64,000 bases of DNA from Unio delphinus (GCA_029339505.1 JAQISU010000233.1:6061501-6125500); one strand, 5' to 3'; counted from the first letter of the stretch, positions 50,064 to 61,133 are shown. Numbers and translations are program-made. Notes: generated by a model not told the origin, from the letters alone.

Positions 50064-52985
50064 ATGTCATCCCTTAAGGACTTGGTTGCCTTAGGCAAAG
50101 AATTTGGATATGAAGGTGAAAGCTTAAGGAAATTTATTCAAGAAGAACAAGCCCGGGAAAGGGAAGAAAGGGCAAGGTCAAGGGAATTAGAAAGGGAATC
50201 TGATGAAAGGAAACGGGAATTAGAAAGGGAATCTGATGAAAGGAAACGGGAATTAGAAAGGGAATCCGAAGATAGGAAATGGGCCTTTGAGAAGGAAAAG
50301 ATAGGATTAGAGAAGGAAAAGATAGAATTAGAGAAGCAGGCCGAAAAAGACAGGATAGAATGGGAAATGGAAGCGGAGCAAAAGCGAATAGAGTTAGATA
50401 AACTAGCTAAAGTAGAAATGTTAGAGTTAGAAGAAAGAGCAAAACAACGGGATCATGAGCGTAAGGTAGAATTAGCGACATCTGGAAGAGAACACGATTC
50501 TGCCTTTAGCAAATTAAGGGGCCCCAAATTACCTCCCTTTGACGATGAAAAAGATAACATAGATAGTTATCTTCATCGGTTTGAGCGGTATGCCGAAAAC
50601 CAGAAGTGGAGTCAAAATGACTGGGCGCTGCATCTGAGTGCTTTATTAAAAGGTAAAGCACTGGATGTATACTCGCGACTTCCTAGGGACGATGTGTTTA
50701 AGTACGACGTCCTAAAGGAAGCACTTCTCAAAAGGTACGAGCTCACTGAACAAGGTTTTCGAAAAAAGTTCAGGTATAGCAAGCCCGATAAGGGAGAAAC
50801 CTTTGGTCAGTTCACCGTCAGAATTGCGAACTATTTTGAGCGGTGGATTGAATGCGGCAAAGCGGTGAAAACGTTTGAAGGGTTGACTGATTTCTTGCTC
50901 AGAGATCAATTATTTAATACAGTTGGGCGAGAATTAGATCAATTTCTGAAGGAGAAAGTCTTCACAAACGTAAAAGATATGGCTAAGCAAGCCGATTTAT
51001 TTGCCGAAGCTCATGGGGGAACCCAGAACGTGGTTTTAAAAGATTTTAAGTCTGGAAACCAGTCTGTAAGACCTATGCCTAGGGAGCCTGTAAAATCAGC
51101 TGAGGTAAAAAGGTCAGTTGGGAATCCAGTTTTTCAGCGTGTGCGGTGTTTCTTGTGTAATGCATTGGGTCATGTTCAAAAAGACTGTCCTAAAATAAAG
51201 GCACTTATACATAAGGTAGCAGTGGCTATACAAAGTAAAGGTATATCCGATAACAACGTACATGTAGAACCTTGTATTCATTCACTTGGCACGTGTTTAT
51301 TTCCTGAAGCGCGTGTACCAACTGCGAGAGGGTTTGTCAACGGTCGAGAAGTCGTGGTATTGCGTGATACTGGTTGTACGGGCGTAGTGATCAAACGTAG
51401 TCTCGTGCAGGATAACCAAATGCTCGGGTGGGAATCCCCATGTATGTTGCTTGATCAGACGATGGGTCGCATTCCCGTAGCAAGGATCACAGTAAAAACA
51501 CCTTTCTTAACGGGAACTGTTGATGCCCTTTGTATGGACAATCCTATTTACGATCTGACGATCGGTAATGTTGAAGGTTCCCGTCTTCCAACCATGGCCG
51601 ATTTTAAAATACCTTTGGCCCAGGCAGTCGAAACGCGAGCGCAAACACGGCGAGAGAAATCCGCGTTTCATAAATTAATAGTCCCTGAATCGATCTCAGG
51701 AATTTCCCGTGATGATTTCAAACAAGAGCAAGAACGTGATGAATCCATCAGAACAATTGTTGAGAAAATCACGTCCGGCGCGATTAAACATTGCAAGCGT
51801 GGGGGTAGCTCTAGATTCGTCCGCAAGAACGGATTAATTCATAGGGAGTTTAGCGCTCGGGAGGGTAAGAAGTATTGGCAAGTGGTCGTACCCCAGAGAT
51901 ATAGATCTCAAGTACTTAGGGTGGCGCATGAGTCAAGCATGGCAGGACACCTAGGTAAGGCTAAGACCACTAGCAGGGTAGTCGCTGAATTCTACTGGCC
52001 CGGTGTTAATGGCGATGTCACACGGTTCTGTAGGTCGTGCGACGTATGTCAGAAAACCGTTTGTAAGGGAAGGGTCACAAGGGTGCCCTTAGGACAAATG
52101 CCATTAATAGATACACCGTTTAAAAGAGTGGCAGTAGATATTGTAGGACCAATACACCCGGTAACCGAAAGAAAGAATCGGTACATACTTACTCTGGTTG
52201 ATTACGCAACCAGATACCCCGAAGCCGTAGCGTTACCAACTATTGAAACGGAAAGGGTAGCTGAAGCATTAGTTGATATCTTCAGTAGGGTAGGGGTGCC
52301 AGAGGAAATCCTCACTGATTGTGGTGCCCAATTCACCTCTGACCTCATGGGTGAAATAAGTAGGCTGTTATCCATCAAACAGCTAAACACTACCCCATAC
52401 CATCCGATGTGCAATGGACTGGTAGAGAAGTTTAATGGTACCCTGAAAAGCATGCTGAGAAAGATGTGCGCGGAACGTCCGCAAGACTGGGACCGTTATT
52501 TAAACGCTGTTCTGTTCGCGTACCGTGAAGTACCGCAGGAAAGTTTAGGGTTCTCGCCCTTTGAACTGTTGTATGGTAGAACAGTTCGAGGCCCGATGCG
52601 GATACTACGCGAACTATGGACTGGTGATGTCGCGAACGAGGAAATAAAAACAACTTACCAGTACGTTTTAGATTTAAGAAACAAACTTGAGAGTACATGC
52701 CAGATGGCACGTGACGAATTGATTAAATCGGGGCGCAGATATGCCAAGTATTACAACCGCAGAGCGCGTAATAGGAAATTTCTTGTGGGGGATCAGGTGC
52801 TATTGCTTCTTCCAACGATTTCGAATAAGTTATTAGTCCAGTGGAAAGGTCCATATGAAGTTAAAGAAGTAAAAGGTGACATGGACTATAAAATTGACAT
52901 GGACGGTAGTGTAAAAACATTCCATGCGAATATGCTCAAGTTGTATATCAAGAGACAGAGCGACAATGTCAATAAGGGGAGTTGA
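50064..52985 (+). CDS. gag-pol: Gag-protease-integrase polyprotein, no reverse transcriptase
   Basis: A single frame of 973 residues. I start at ATG 50064 (MSSLKDLVALGKEFGYEG); the open frame extends upstream only from a GTG. Domains: 20-145 highly charged coiled coil with tandem 11-residue repeats (ELERESDERKR); about 155-315 capsid-like Gag region, its end (FLLRDQLFN, ADLFAEAHG) resembling the SCAN fold; CCHC zinc knuckle 362-375 (CFLCNALGHVQKDC); aspartic protease with DTG at 435-437; integrase zinc finger H622/H629/C659/C662; catalytic core D692, D752, E788, with 35 residues between the last two; GPY/F module at 929-931. RT and RNase H should follow in this family, but the frame stops at 52983-52985. 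All key integrase and protease residues are intact, so these parts may still function. Confidence 0.96.
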   Translation: MSSLKDLVALGKEFGYEGESLRKFIQEEQAREREERARSRELERESDERKRELERESDERKRELERESEDRKWAFEKEKIGLEKEKIELEKQAEKDRIEWEMEAEQKRIELDKLAKVEMLELEERAKQRDHERKVELATSGREHDSAFSKLRGPKLPPFDDEKDNIDSYLHRFERYAENQKWSQNDWALHLSALLKGKALDVYSRLPRDDVFKYDVLKEALLKRYELTEQGFRKKFRYSKPDKGETFGQFTVRIANYFERWIECGKAVKTFEGLTDFLLRDQLFNTVGRELDQFLKEKVFTNVKDMAKQADLFAEAHGGTQNVVLKDFKSGNQSVRPMPREPVKSAEVKRSVGNPVFQRVRCFLCNALGHVQKDCPKIKALIHKVAVAIQSKGISDNNVHVEPCIHSLGTCLFPEARVPTARGFVNGREVVVLRDTGCTGVVIKRSLVQDNQMLGWESPCMLLDQTMGRIPVARITVKTPFLTGTVDALCMDNPIYDLTIGNVEGSRLPTMADFKIPLAQAVETRAQTRREKSAFHKLIVPESISGISRDDFKQEQERDESIRTIVEKITSGAIKHCKRGGSSRFVRKNGLIHREFSAREGKKYWQVVVPQRYRSQVLRVAHESSMAGHLGKAKTTSRVVAEFYWPGVNGDVTRFCRSCDVCQKTVCKGRVTRVPLGQMPLIDTPFKRVAVDIVGPIHPVTERKNRYILTLVDYATRYPEAVALPTIETERVAEALVDIFSRVGVPEEILTDCGAQFTSDLMGEISRLLSIKQLNTTPYHPMCNGLVEKFNGTLKSMLRKMCAERPQDWDRYLNAVLFAYREVPQESLGFSPFELLYGRTVRGPMRILRELWTGDVANEEIKTTYQYVLDLRNKLESTCQMARDELIKSGRRYAKYYNRRARNRKFLVGDQVLLLLPTISNKLLVQWKGPYEVKEVKGDMDYKIDMDGSVKTFHANMLKLYIKRQSDNVNKGS

Positions 52986-53019
52986 AAATATAGGCGCAGA
53001 CTACTTGAGTAGGGCGTGA
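52966..53019 (+). pseudogene. RNase H C-terminal stub
   Basis: In the frame one base on from the integrase frame, 52966-53016 reads MSIRGVENIGADYLSRA, then TGA at 53017-53019. ENxGADYLSR matches the end of RNase H in gypsy-type elements (commonly N-x-x-ADALSR or GADYLSR). It overlaps the last integrase codons. I interpret it as the surviving edge of an internal deletion that removed RT and most of RNase H, with the junction upstream of or within this segment. It could be a short chance match, but the exact position, just where RNase H should end, supports the reading. Confidence 0.72.
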
Positions 53020-53155
53020 TGGAAAATTTGTATGAATTTGCCCAGTAATAAAATCCAGTTTGTAGTATAACCAGTGTAAATGTTGTAAGATATCATCAGT
53101 AGTTATTTTTCTTCTATTCTGTGTTAGTTTTAAAAATGTGTACATTTTTATTCTT

Positions 53156-53165
53156 AGGGGGGAGG
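53156..53165 (+). promoter_or_regulatory. Polypurine tract
   Basis: AGGGGGGAGG three bases before the 3' LTR, the expected primer site for plus-strand DNA synthesis. Confidence 0.88.
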
Positions 53166-53168
53166 TAT

Positions 53169-54795
53169 TGTCACAGAATTAGGCGAAAATTGAACTGATT
53201 TCTGTTCTTGAATTGCAAACGAAACTCACCATTTTCTTGATTTCGTCGTACACGCATTACCTGGGGTGATTAAGTGGCGTGTAACGATTTGCATGTGCCA
53301 ATTTGTAATTTACATGAAATCCGAAATACTCGTTTTACGTGGTGCACGGCAAGCTCGATGTGATTTATGTTCACCTATTGAGAGTATATAAGGCGAAGGA
53401 TTTCTCATTATTATTTACGGGAACTAAAATATCTAATCGAAGGATAGATAACCTCGTCTTGCAAATCTCCAGCCAAAGGGGTGAGTGTTAAATTTACATT
53501 TCGTTTTATTGTGAATTTTATTCAGATTATCATTTCGTATAATGATGCTTTTATTGCAATTAAACGTGGAATATTTGGAATTACTAGTCACTTTTAGACT
53601 TTAAATACAATATCGTAATCTACGGCTTAGATTATTTTTGAGACAACTATTATTAGTCTGGTTTTGTTTATGTTAGCTGATTCCGTCGTTGATTCCGTCG
53701 TTGATTCCGTCGTTGATACCGTAGAAGTACATCACTGATAGCGCATCTAATAACATCGTTGATACCGTCTCTGATACCGTAGCTGCTAACGTAGTTGTTA
53801 CAATGTATCTGATACCGTAGCTGCTAATAACATCGTTGATACCGTAGCTGCTAATAACATCGTTGATACCGTAGCTGTTAACACATCTGATACCATCTTT
53901 TGATAAACGTCTTTGATATCGTCTGATTTGTTGTGGGACATCGATTGTTTGTTCTGGAACATCTCTGTATAAATATCTGAATGTGCTTGTGCCGTTAATT
54001 TGTGCAAACGGAATTGAAGTATCTGTCTGTGTGTCGAACTGTCTGTTCGTCAACATCTGTGTAACATGTAAATATCCGGAAAGCTAGAAGTCCGAGTGTC
54101 GGAGCTGTCTTAGAGTTGTAAAACGTCCGGGTCGACATCTAGGGGAGTGAGGAACCGTTGGTTTGGGTAGATGTTGTATGCTGTCTGAACGTATAACTGT
54201 GGTGGATCCGTGTAGGGAAACGTCCGATAATAGTATTGGTCAACCCTCGGTTCTCGGGGAAACTGGGAGACGATTCAACTGTTGCTGAATCGTGCGGTTA
54301 TACAGGGGAGACACATAGGTGTATTGAAATTGTAATATAATTTAATACATTGTTGTATTTGCATGCTTATGTCAGATCGCAATAATATTTCAAGTGATCA
54401 CATAGATATCAATAAAAGCTAGCAACTTGATTGAATACAAGTATATGATCGTGCTAGTTATCGCAATCCATCGTGCGATAGATAGTTTGTCGTTTGTGTT
54501 TATTTTTTTCGTAAATCATACTTGCATTTATTTAACTTTCGTAAAGGATTCTTGGATCTGTGTATAATCCAAGAGATCCCTTTACATTTGTGATTCCTTT
54601 TGTATTGTTATTTAATTTGTTCATGTATTGTGAATGGTTGTGAGTTTAATTGTAGGTTGAGTGCATGAATTATTGTGTTGTTACATCTGTATTTTTTTCA
54701 TTTATAATTTATTACATAAATTTATATTTTCTTTCACAAATTGTGTTTGTATTGTTCATTTAATCCACCCTCCTCTCGGTAACAATTCTGTTACA
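53169..54795 (+). repeat. 3' LTR
   Basis: 1627 bp; same ends, TATA box (53385-53391) and AATAAA (54411-54416) as the 5' LTR, with four differences seen by eye. Confidence 0.97.
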
Positions 54796-54800
54796 ATATA
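54796..54800. repeat. Target-site duplication, right (ATATA)
   Basis: Five bases after the 3' LTR; identical to 48213-48217. Confidence 0.88.
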
Positions 54801-54805
54801 TATTT

Positions 54806-54970
54806 CAATACAATTTTATTTCGCTTGTTTCGCATTCTATTCATATATATATATGATTTTTGTCCCATCGGGCGGTGGGGAAAACTATAAAAATTGCAAT
54901 AGAATTTTTTTGTTTGGCTTGTTTCACAATATATTCATATATCTATGATTTTCCCCACCGGGTGGGTTGA
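54806..54970. repeat. Two-copy tandem duplication inside the hAT
   Basis: Two roughly 75-bp copies about 90 bp apart. Each has a CTTGTTTC(A/G)CA start, TATTCATATAT, GATTTT and a CCCA(T/C)CGGG(C/T)GG end. They lie in the 5' non-coding part of the hAT. Confidence 0.72.
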
Positions 54971-55239
54971 TTGAGGTGTGCACGCGCATGCGTTGTCTTC
55001 CACTGTTCACACGCTCGTGATTGGCAGAGTGCGTCGTCAATGTGTCGTGACTGTGTCATCGGAACCAGCGCGCTTACGCACCAAAACGATTTTTTGAACA
55101 GTGTATGCACCCGCCATGGCAGACGAGTGACTCGCAGTTAACGCGAAATTGTTGAAGTGAAGAATGTACCGGGATTGACAGTTCCGTATCAATCTATACA
55201 TTTTTAAAAGCTTTTATTATCTGCCAAAGTTAACCCAAA

Positions 55240-55764
55240 ATGAGTTGTTCGAGGATATCTACAAAGCGAAAAATTGAAGATGAACGCGGTGCGTTTAGCA
55301 AGGAGTCGACTGACAAGTATTTCTTTAATGATGTTGGAGTTAAAGCTGTGTGCTTGATTTGTCAAGACACTATTGCTGTTTTCTAGGAGTTCTATTTGAA
55401 ACGTCACTTTTAAACTAAGCACGGTAACTTTGGAAAAAGAATTATCAAGACAAGAACTGCGAAAGAAAGCAACTGATCTGGTAATAAAAAAGTTGCAACC
55501 GAACCCCTGGTTGACTTTTATGCTTCTCCACACCCAGGAAAGTTTCAAAATTTGAAAGAATGTGCCAGAAAGATGTTTGTGTTGTTTGCATCAACCTACA
55601 TTTGTGAGCAGACTTTCTCTACCATGAAAGTCAACAAGTCAAAGAACAGATCGCTTTTCACAGATTCAAATCTTCATTCAGTTTTAAAGATCAGCACGAG
55701 CAACTTGTCACCAAATGTTGACAAACTGGTCAATGAATGTGATCAGCTGCATGATTCGCACTGA
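55240..55764 (+). pseudogene. hAT transposase remnant: BED-like finger joined to dimerisation region
   Basis: From ATG 55240 the frame reads RKIEDERGAFSKESTDKYFF, then AVCLICQDTIAVF, a stop (55384-55386), FYLKRH, a stop (55411-55413), TKH: a C-x2-C...H-x4-H BED-type zinc finger as in hAT-derived ZBED5, GTF2IRD2 and EPM2AIP1-like proteins. After a third stop (55474-55476), in the same frame, comes the C-terminal dimerisation region: VDFYASPHPGKFQNLKECAR, then STYICEQTFSTMKVNKSKNR. The entire catalytic DDE core (several hundred residues) is missing, yet both ends stay in one frame, so the internal deletion kept the phase. Not functional. Confidence 0.87.
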
Positions 55765-55977
55765 CTCTGTTTATGCAACTATTTTATCAATTAAATGTGC
55801 TTCTTTTGAAGTTTAAGTTTTCAAATATTAACAATTGAAAAATAATTATATTATTTAGAAAGACCATTTGTTTTTGCTATTTCAAATATTAATTATTTTA
55901 CTTAATGAACTATGCGGCCCGCTAACGTTGTAAATTTGTGTATTCGGCCCTTGCACTGGAAAGATTGCCCACCTCTG

Positions 55978-56754
55978 GATCAATAGTGAGTGAAACACGT
56001 CAAACGAAATTGAACAGTTGACAATTCAAGCGGTATTGTACTGCCATATTTTCTATTATGAGACAGAGATGAAATTGCATTAAAGGCAACACTGTTATTA
56101 CATTTTTTTAAAAAAAACAACAAAGCATGATATGTTATTATATAGCGAAAAAACATAATTTGATTCCCATATTCTAAAATGGTTTATCAGTTTGTTTCAT
56201 TCTCTTGATTTTAATATATGTACCTTAATCCAAGACGTGCATAGGAATTTCAGCAGATGACATGGGTAATTCGCTTTGCTTATGCACATAAAGTCAAGTT
56301 ACAAAGATATGTCTCGATTCCCACGGAATATACATGTCATGACTTTGCACATGTAAAGGGTGTATCGCAGACAATGTCACATGTGTTCCCGAGAAGGTCA
56401 TTTGCCCTTTAGTCAGGCTTAGAATGTAGTTATTCCTCTTTGACACACTGATTCTTATGGACACGTGATTGATTAAAACGATGTGTTATCATTTCGATAA
56501 GGAGAGTAACGTGTATTTCGTAAAGGAGAGCAACGTGCATATATTTCGTTAAGGAAAGCAATAAGCTATTCAAATTGTCAAATATTGTAATATTCGGTTG
56601 TGCCATTTTCATCGGTGTTGCGATCCATATGCCCTCGTACGCATTGTTCTGTGCGTCTGAATGTGTTTTTGCGTCTATGTGTGTGCTGGAAACATGCTGA
56701 TTATCCGTTGACGTGACTATCGGGAGCTTCTCGGCATGAATAATGTTCGTTTTG
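55978..56754. other. No supported gene
   Basis: AT-rich flank right of the hAT; nothing recognised. Confidence 0.4.
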
Positions 56755-56950
56755 GTTTGTTATGTGCGTTTTGCACCACTGTATCGTACATGTAACATGG
56801 TGGCCAGTATATTTAATGATGGAACACATCACGAAAAACCAGTAACTTTCTCACATACCAGACCAAGACTCAAATCTACTCAGACAGAGGTGAGATACGA
56901 GTGATCTGAAAAGGCGAGCGCTTTAGACCACTCGGTCACGCAACCACCCA
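56755..56950 (-). mobile_element. SINE family 1, diverged copy
   Basis: The minus strand reads GACCGAGTGGTCTAAAGCGC (tRNA-like head), GATTTGAGTC in the B-box position, GGTATGTGAGAAAG, and ACTGGCCACCATGT, in the same order as the SINE at 9363-9594. The tail is poorly conserved. Confidence 0.75.
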
Positions 56951-57107
56951 CCGATGATCACCTCCCCCCCCCAACAGCAACAACAAACATGGAGTTTGAA
57001 CCCTAGTTTTCATTATATCGTTAAAGTGTCAAATTCAAGATTTCTGCATCACGTTTGGTTATTTTCCTTTTGTTTTCGGGTTTTGTCAATTCAATGATAT
57101 TTTTCAG

Positions 57108-57245
57108 CATACAAGAGGCTATACAAGGGGGCTGGTATATCTTGGTGGAGGAAGATATAACAAAATTAATGGAAAGCTCTATCACATACCTACATTGGCC
57201 GAGCCGAGAGTCAAACCGGACCAGACAGAAGTATGCTATCGATGA
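57108..57245 (-). mobile_element. SINE family 1, degraded fragment
   Basis: The minus strand carries GGTTTGACTCTCGGCTCGGC, CAATGTAGGTATGTGA and TCTTCCTCCACCAAGATATA, matching the middle of family 1. The A-box portion is unrecognisable. Confidence 0.6.
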
Positions 57246-57726
57246 TTTGTTAATATGGGCGCATTAGATTACTTAGCAACTAGGATTTCAGTTTTATCCC
57301 ACAAAATCTACCACCTGTATCGGAATCATTTGTCTCTTTTCTCCCGGTCATATTTTGATAGGAAAATCTCTGTTAAGAACACTGCTATAAATGCACAAAC
57401 GCATTACAAGATATTTAAATTGTTCTGTATATTTCATTTAATTTGTATTTAATGTAATTGTTTGTTTGTAAGTTTAATTATTTTAAATTCCATTACTTGC
57501 TATTGTAATGTAACTTTATTTTTTAAAAGAGCGTTCAGTTCCGACTGACATTTTTGTTTATTTTCACATATATTTAAATATGTAGTAAACTTTGAAGGGG
57601 CAAATTTCTAGCGATCTGTCAATAATACATTAGTTGAGACCAGAGAAATATTAGTTACATTTATGGAGACACTCGCGTTTCACACCACATCTTGCCGAGG
57701 GCAGTGATGTTTCTTTATAGTGGGAC
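57246..57726. other. No supported gene
   Basis: Nothing recognised between the SINE fragment and repeat R1. Confidence 0.4.
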
Positions 57727-59298
57727 TGTTATTACTAATTAGAACCTTTGTTTATTCAGCAGCCAGACTGACTACTAGAGACATGGTAAAGTTCAAATTT
57801 CATATGAAAGTTGTCAATCTTGAGAAACCGCAGAAATTCAGTTACTTAAAACGACCATGTCAGGCTGACCCGACTTTAGCGACTTTGAGGAAAGGGCGGC
57901 AAAAGACATTTGATTCTGACTGGTCACGTTAAATAACGGGGGTGTTTTCACACAACATTTCATAGGAGTTAATATCGCCTTATCGAAATTAAAAATTAGT
58001 TTAAACTTTTCCTGCACGAAGACAGAGGGTAAAATAATCAGTTGAGACTTCGAGTGAAATTTGAAAGAAATTCATTCGTAAAAATGTGTGGTCCAGACAA
58101 GCCGCCAAAAACCCTTTGGGGTACGAAGACCACAAAGGTATAGTGTCACAGTTCCATGTAAGTTGTTGATGCGATTTATATAATGTTTGATTTAATTTAC
58201 ATGTCTTGCACGATTTCATTTAATACATTTGTATAATAATGTGCTTCTGAATTATAGCGGTGCTGAGTTATGCATGGGAAGTCTTACATTAATTCTGAGA
58301 TAAGTTGACGTATTGTTTAATTTGTCATCCTCTTTGCATAATAATTAAGTTCTAAGAATGTAATGCATTACTTTAGTAATATGATTTACGAGTCAGTGTG
58401 TATTGACTGGAAGGCTGGAATGTATTCAATTTATATGATGTGTAAATTAAGGCTGGGCCAGAATTCAAAGCCTCGATTATGGTGCGTTGATATGTAAGGT
58501 CAAGGCGTAACGAATTAGCAATTCGACTAACGACGGTCATTTGAGGACATGTGGAATCAATTAATACCCTTATCATCTGTTTACCACTGATAAAAATATC
58601 TGATTTCCGAACCAGAAATGAAAGTTCTCACCTGCATCATTTATAACGAGAGATTTATGGTGTTTGTTTAATTTCTTTTAAAAGGGAGAATAAAGCTTAT
58701 TTTAGACGTATTGATGTTACGTAAACTGAGACTTATATTGAGGAAAAGAAACTAGAGGGTAGTGCAGTGCGACGCACAATCCAGTGGTGAAATCCTGCAT
58801 CGTGCTGAAATTATAACATATTCAAACTGTATCCTGAGACGGATGGTAAAGAGTGTCATAGAGTCAACATTCTGAACAGCAACAGAGGAAACGGAGACTG
58901 AGGACTATGAGGCTATGAAATTGTACAAGGCGTTGACTTCGATTGTGTCATTCGATCATAGCTACGATTAACTAAATCTATCAGTAACAGATCGGCTAAT
59001 TTATTTAAATCTATTTGAGTTTTCTAGTAATTCGGTGAAAGTTTTATTTCTAAAAGTAGCTTGTATTCATATTGAAAGGAATTTTTCACAATTGGTTATG
59101 TAATTGATTAAATTGTTTATTTATCTTTACGGGTGCTCATATTTGTTTGTTCACTATATCTGTTCAGCTCACTATATATATTTCCATACTCGAACTGGGG
59201 TAATTATATCGAGGGCGGTCATCTCTTAGATAACGAGTACCAAAAAGGGGTGGGATATAGTATTTATTATTATTATTATATTTATACTACCCCGTGAC
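57727..59298 (+). mobile_element. Repeat family R1, copy 2
   Basis: Inverted relative to 31729-33463 and similar along its length, including ATTCAGCAGCC near the left end, TTACTTAAAA, GTGTTTTCACAC, TGTCACAGTTCCATG at about 58145, and GAGGGCGGTCATCTCTTAGA then TAACGAGTACC near the right end. The TG...CA block 58145-59298 (1154 bp) fits an LTR. No protein domain is seen; short frames are not conserved well enough between copies to call. No target duplication found. Confidence 0.72.
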
Positions 59299-61051
59299 AA
59301 TTGGGGAAATAATAAATAATATATAATCCATCATCATCAATCACCATCACCACCCGCCTCATAACATAAACTTTTATATTTCTTTCTGTAAGAGTTAGAT
59401 CCATAAGTTAAATCGAGACCAAAATGGAGTACGTGACAAATAATAACATGCAACAATTCTTAAAAACACAGATTTTTCCAGAGGATTCTCATACATCGGG
59501 ACATCTGTTTTGCGTAGTAGTTATGATTTATTATTGGTGTGTTGAGAAGAATAGTCATTACTTGCCTTAACACTTGTGATGTTAAGGTGTGTTTTGTTGT
59601 CGCAAGTTTTGGGGCTAATTATTTTGTTTCCTTTATGTAATTTATGTGAGTCAGCAAAGAACTGTTGACAGATCAGTCTGACGGTGACCACAGCATACGT
59701 CATCATCTTCCATTGTCGATTTCATTGGGGTTCGAACTGACTTTCATTATGACGTTTTATTATTAGGACCTATATTTGATAATTCATGAATTATTCTTGG
59801 ATTATTTGTGGATTTGATTCGAAAACCTTAAGTTTATATTCTCATTTTGCCTTATGTTTCTAGAGGGAAAAAAATATTTATTAAATTTGTAAAAGCTTGT
59901 TGTTTACACTCTTGTTACTGTTTGAATGTGCTTAAACACGTAACACAATTGCATAGTTCGCCACAGATTGCGGTCTGTCTTGTTTGTTCTACTGATTACT
60001 CCAAACAGCATATACAAAGATCTTCCATTCATTATGGAACGGTCAAATCTGGGTATATGCAGTTTGAAGTTTGACCCGACTTATCAATGAGCCTTGACGG
60101 TTTTGGTTTGTAATATTTCTGATCTGTTTTGAGCATTATCGTTATTTCCGATTAATGTCTACATTTTCTCTAGTAGAGTACCAACATTTTGTTGCCTGGT
60201 ATTTTAATATCTAAAACGTGTATCAATGAGTATCAATAATCCTTCGCTTCAAGCTACCGATCAGATGTCATCAATTTAAAGCGTAGAGATAACAGCTTTT
60301 TACCTATGCTGCTAGCGATAATAAATATACAGCCATTTATGACATTAATTTGGGGTTTATGTCTTTAATAGCAAGATAAATTGTAAGTTACAGAACATAG
60401 CATGCAAGATCAACATAAAAGCGCAAAATTACAGTCCCGAACTAATTCAATTTTGTCTTTGATTCTGTGTTTTGTCTTTATTTTAGTCCTCGTTTATTTT
60501 TTGGTAGGGGAGGAGTTCGTTGGCTGTATGGTGCTCTCTGGTTTCCTCTCTGATCTTCAAACATCTGTGGCTAAACAATATTCTCCCTTTTTTGGATCAT
60601 TTATTTTTTATCACCGACGAAATTCCACAAGCCCTTTCGCCGATAGATTTCTCAGAATGAAACTTCACATACACGATTACAATTATATCATCCATTAGGA
60701 TGGAAGACAAAGAAAAAAAGTATGTGTTTACATAGATAAAAATAAAAATATTTAACTATATCCCTTCGTGCCTAGCACATCCCCCTCCACTCAAAAAAGT
60801 AAAATTGAATCAAAAATATATAATGAACGGTTTCCAGTTTTGCTGGCTTCTGTACCTTCCAAATTAAGTGTGCATTGTAGTGCTAAGTAGCGGACTTCTC
60901 GGATCAATCCGTATCTCTGATAAAGTGCAACTTTGGCCTTCACATCAAGGTAATATTTCTCTTAAAACATATTGCACCTTTGAAAATACAAACATTACTC
61001 AAGAAGAAATTGTCCATAGCAACTTTGCCTAAGCTGTGTATTGCACCCAGC

Positions 61052-61054
<3 letters not shown>
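59299..61054. other. No supported gene
   Basis: AT-rich DNA with short unrecognised frames only. Confidence 0.4.

Positions 61055-61130
<76 letters not shown>
61055..61130. repeat. (AG)n microsatellite
   Basis: 76 bp of AG repeats, followed by a G-rich tract to 61141. Confidence 0.95.

Positions 61131-61133
<3 letters not shown>

Larger units (their letters stand above)
48218..54795 (+). mobile_element. Young Gmr1-like LTR retrotransposon lacking RT-RNase H
   Basis: A 6578-bp element with two 1627-bp LTRs (TGTCAC...GTTACA), a 5-bp ATATA duplication, tRNA-Leu primer site, purine tract and one intact Gag-protease-integrase frame. The LTRs differ by eye at four positions: an adjacent TA/GT pair near 48722, one base near 49473 and one near 49705. 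LTRs are identical at insertion, so about 0.25% divergence means a recent event. RT and RNase H are absent, but a short RNase H C-terminal stub persists after the integrase. Integrase therefore originally preceded RT, as in Gmr1 elements. It cannot reverse-transcribe itself and would need RT from a relative. Confidence 0.96.
48033..55977 (+). mobile_element. Internally deleted hAT transposon, split by an LTR retrotransposon
   Basis: The left end CATGGGGAGGGCAAACTACG and the reverse complement of the right end CAGAGGTGGGCAATC resemble the CAGGGGT(C/G)GGCAAAC termini of many hAT elements; CGGCCCGC motifs recur subterminally on both sides (48051, 48075, 55914). Without the 6.6-kb retrotransposon at 48218-54795, the hAT is about 1.36 kb, far shorter than an autonomous element. 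Its target duplication is unclear: 48026-48033 GATTAGTC against 55978-55985 GATCAATA agree at five of eight. The transposase remnant is at 55240-55764. Confidence 0.82.

Noticed and set aside
48025..55985. Clean 8-bp target duplication for the hAT
   Set aside because: The best pairing, GATTAGTC with GATCAATA, agrees at only five of eight positions; the hAT call rests on termini and the transposase remnant.
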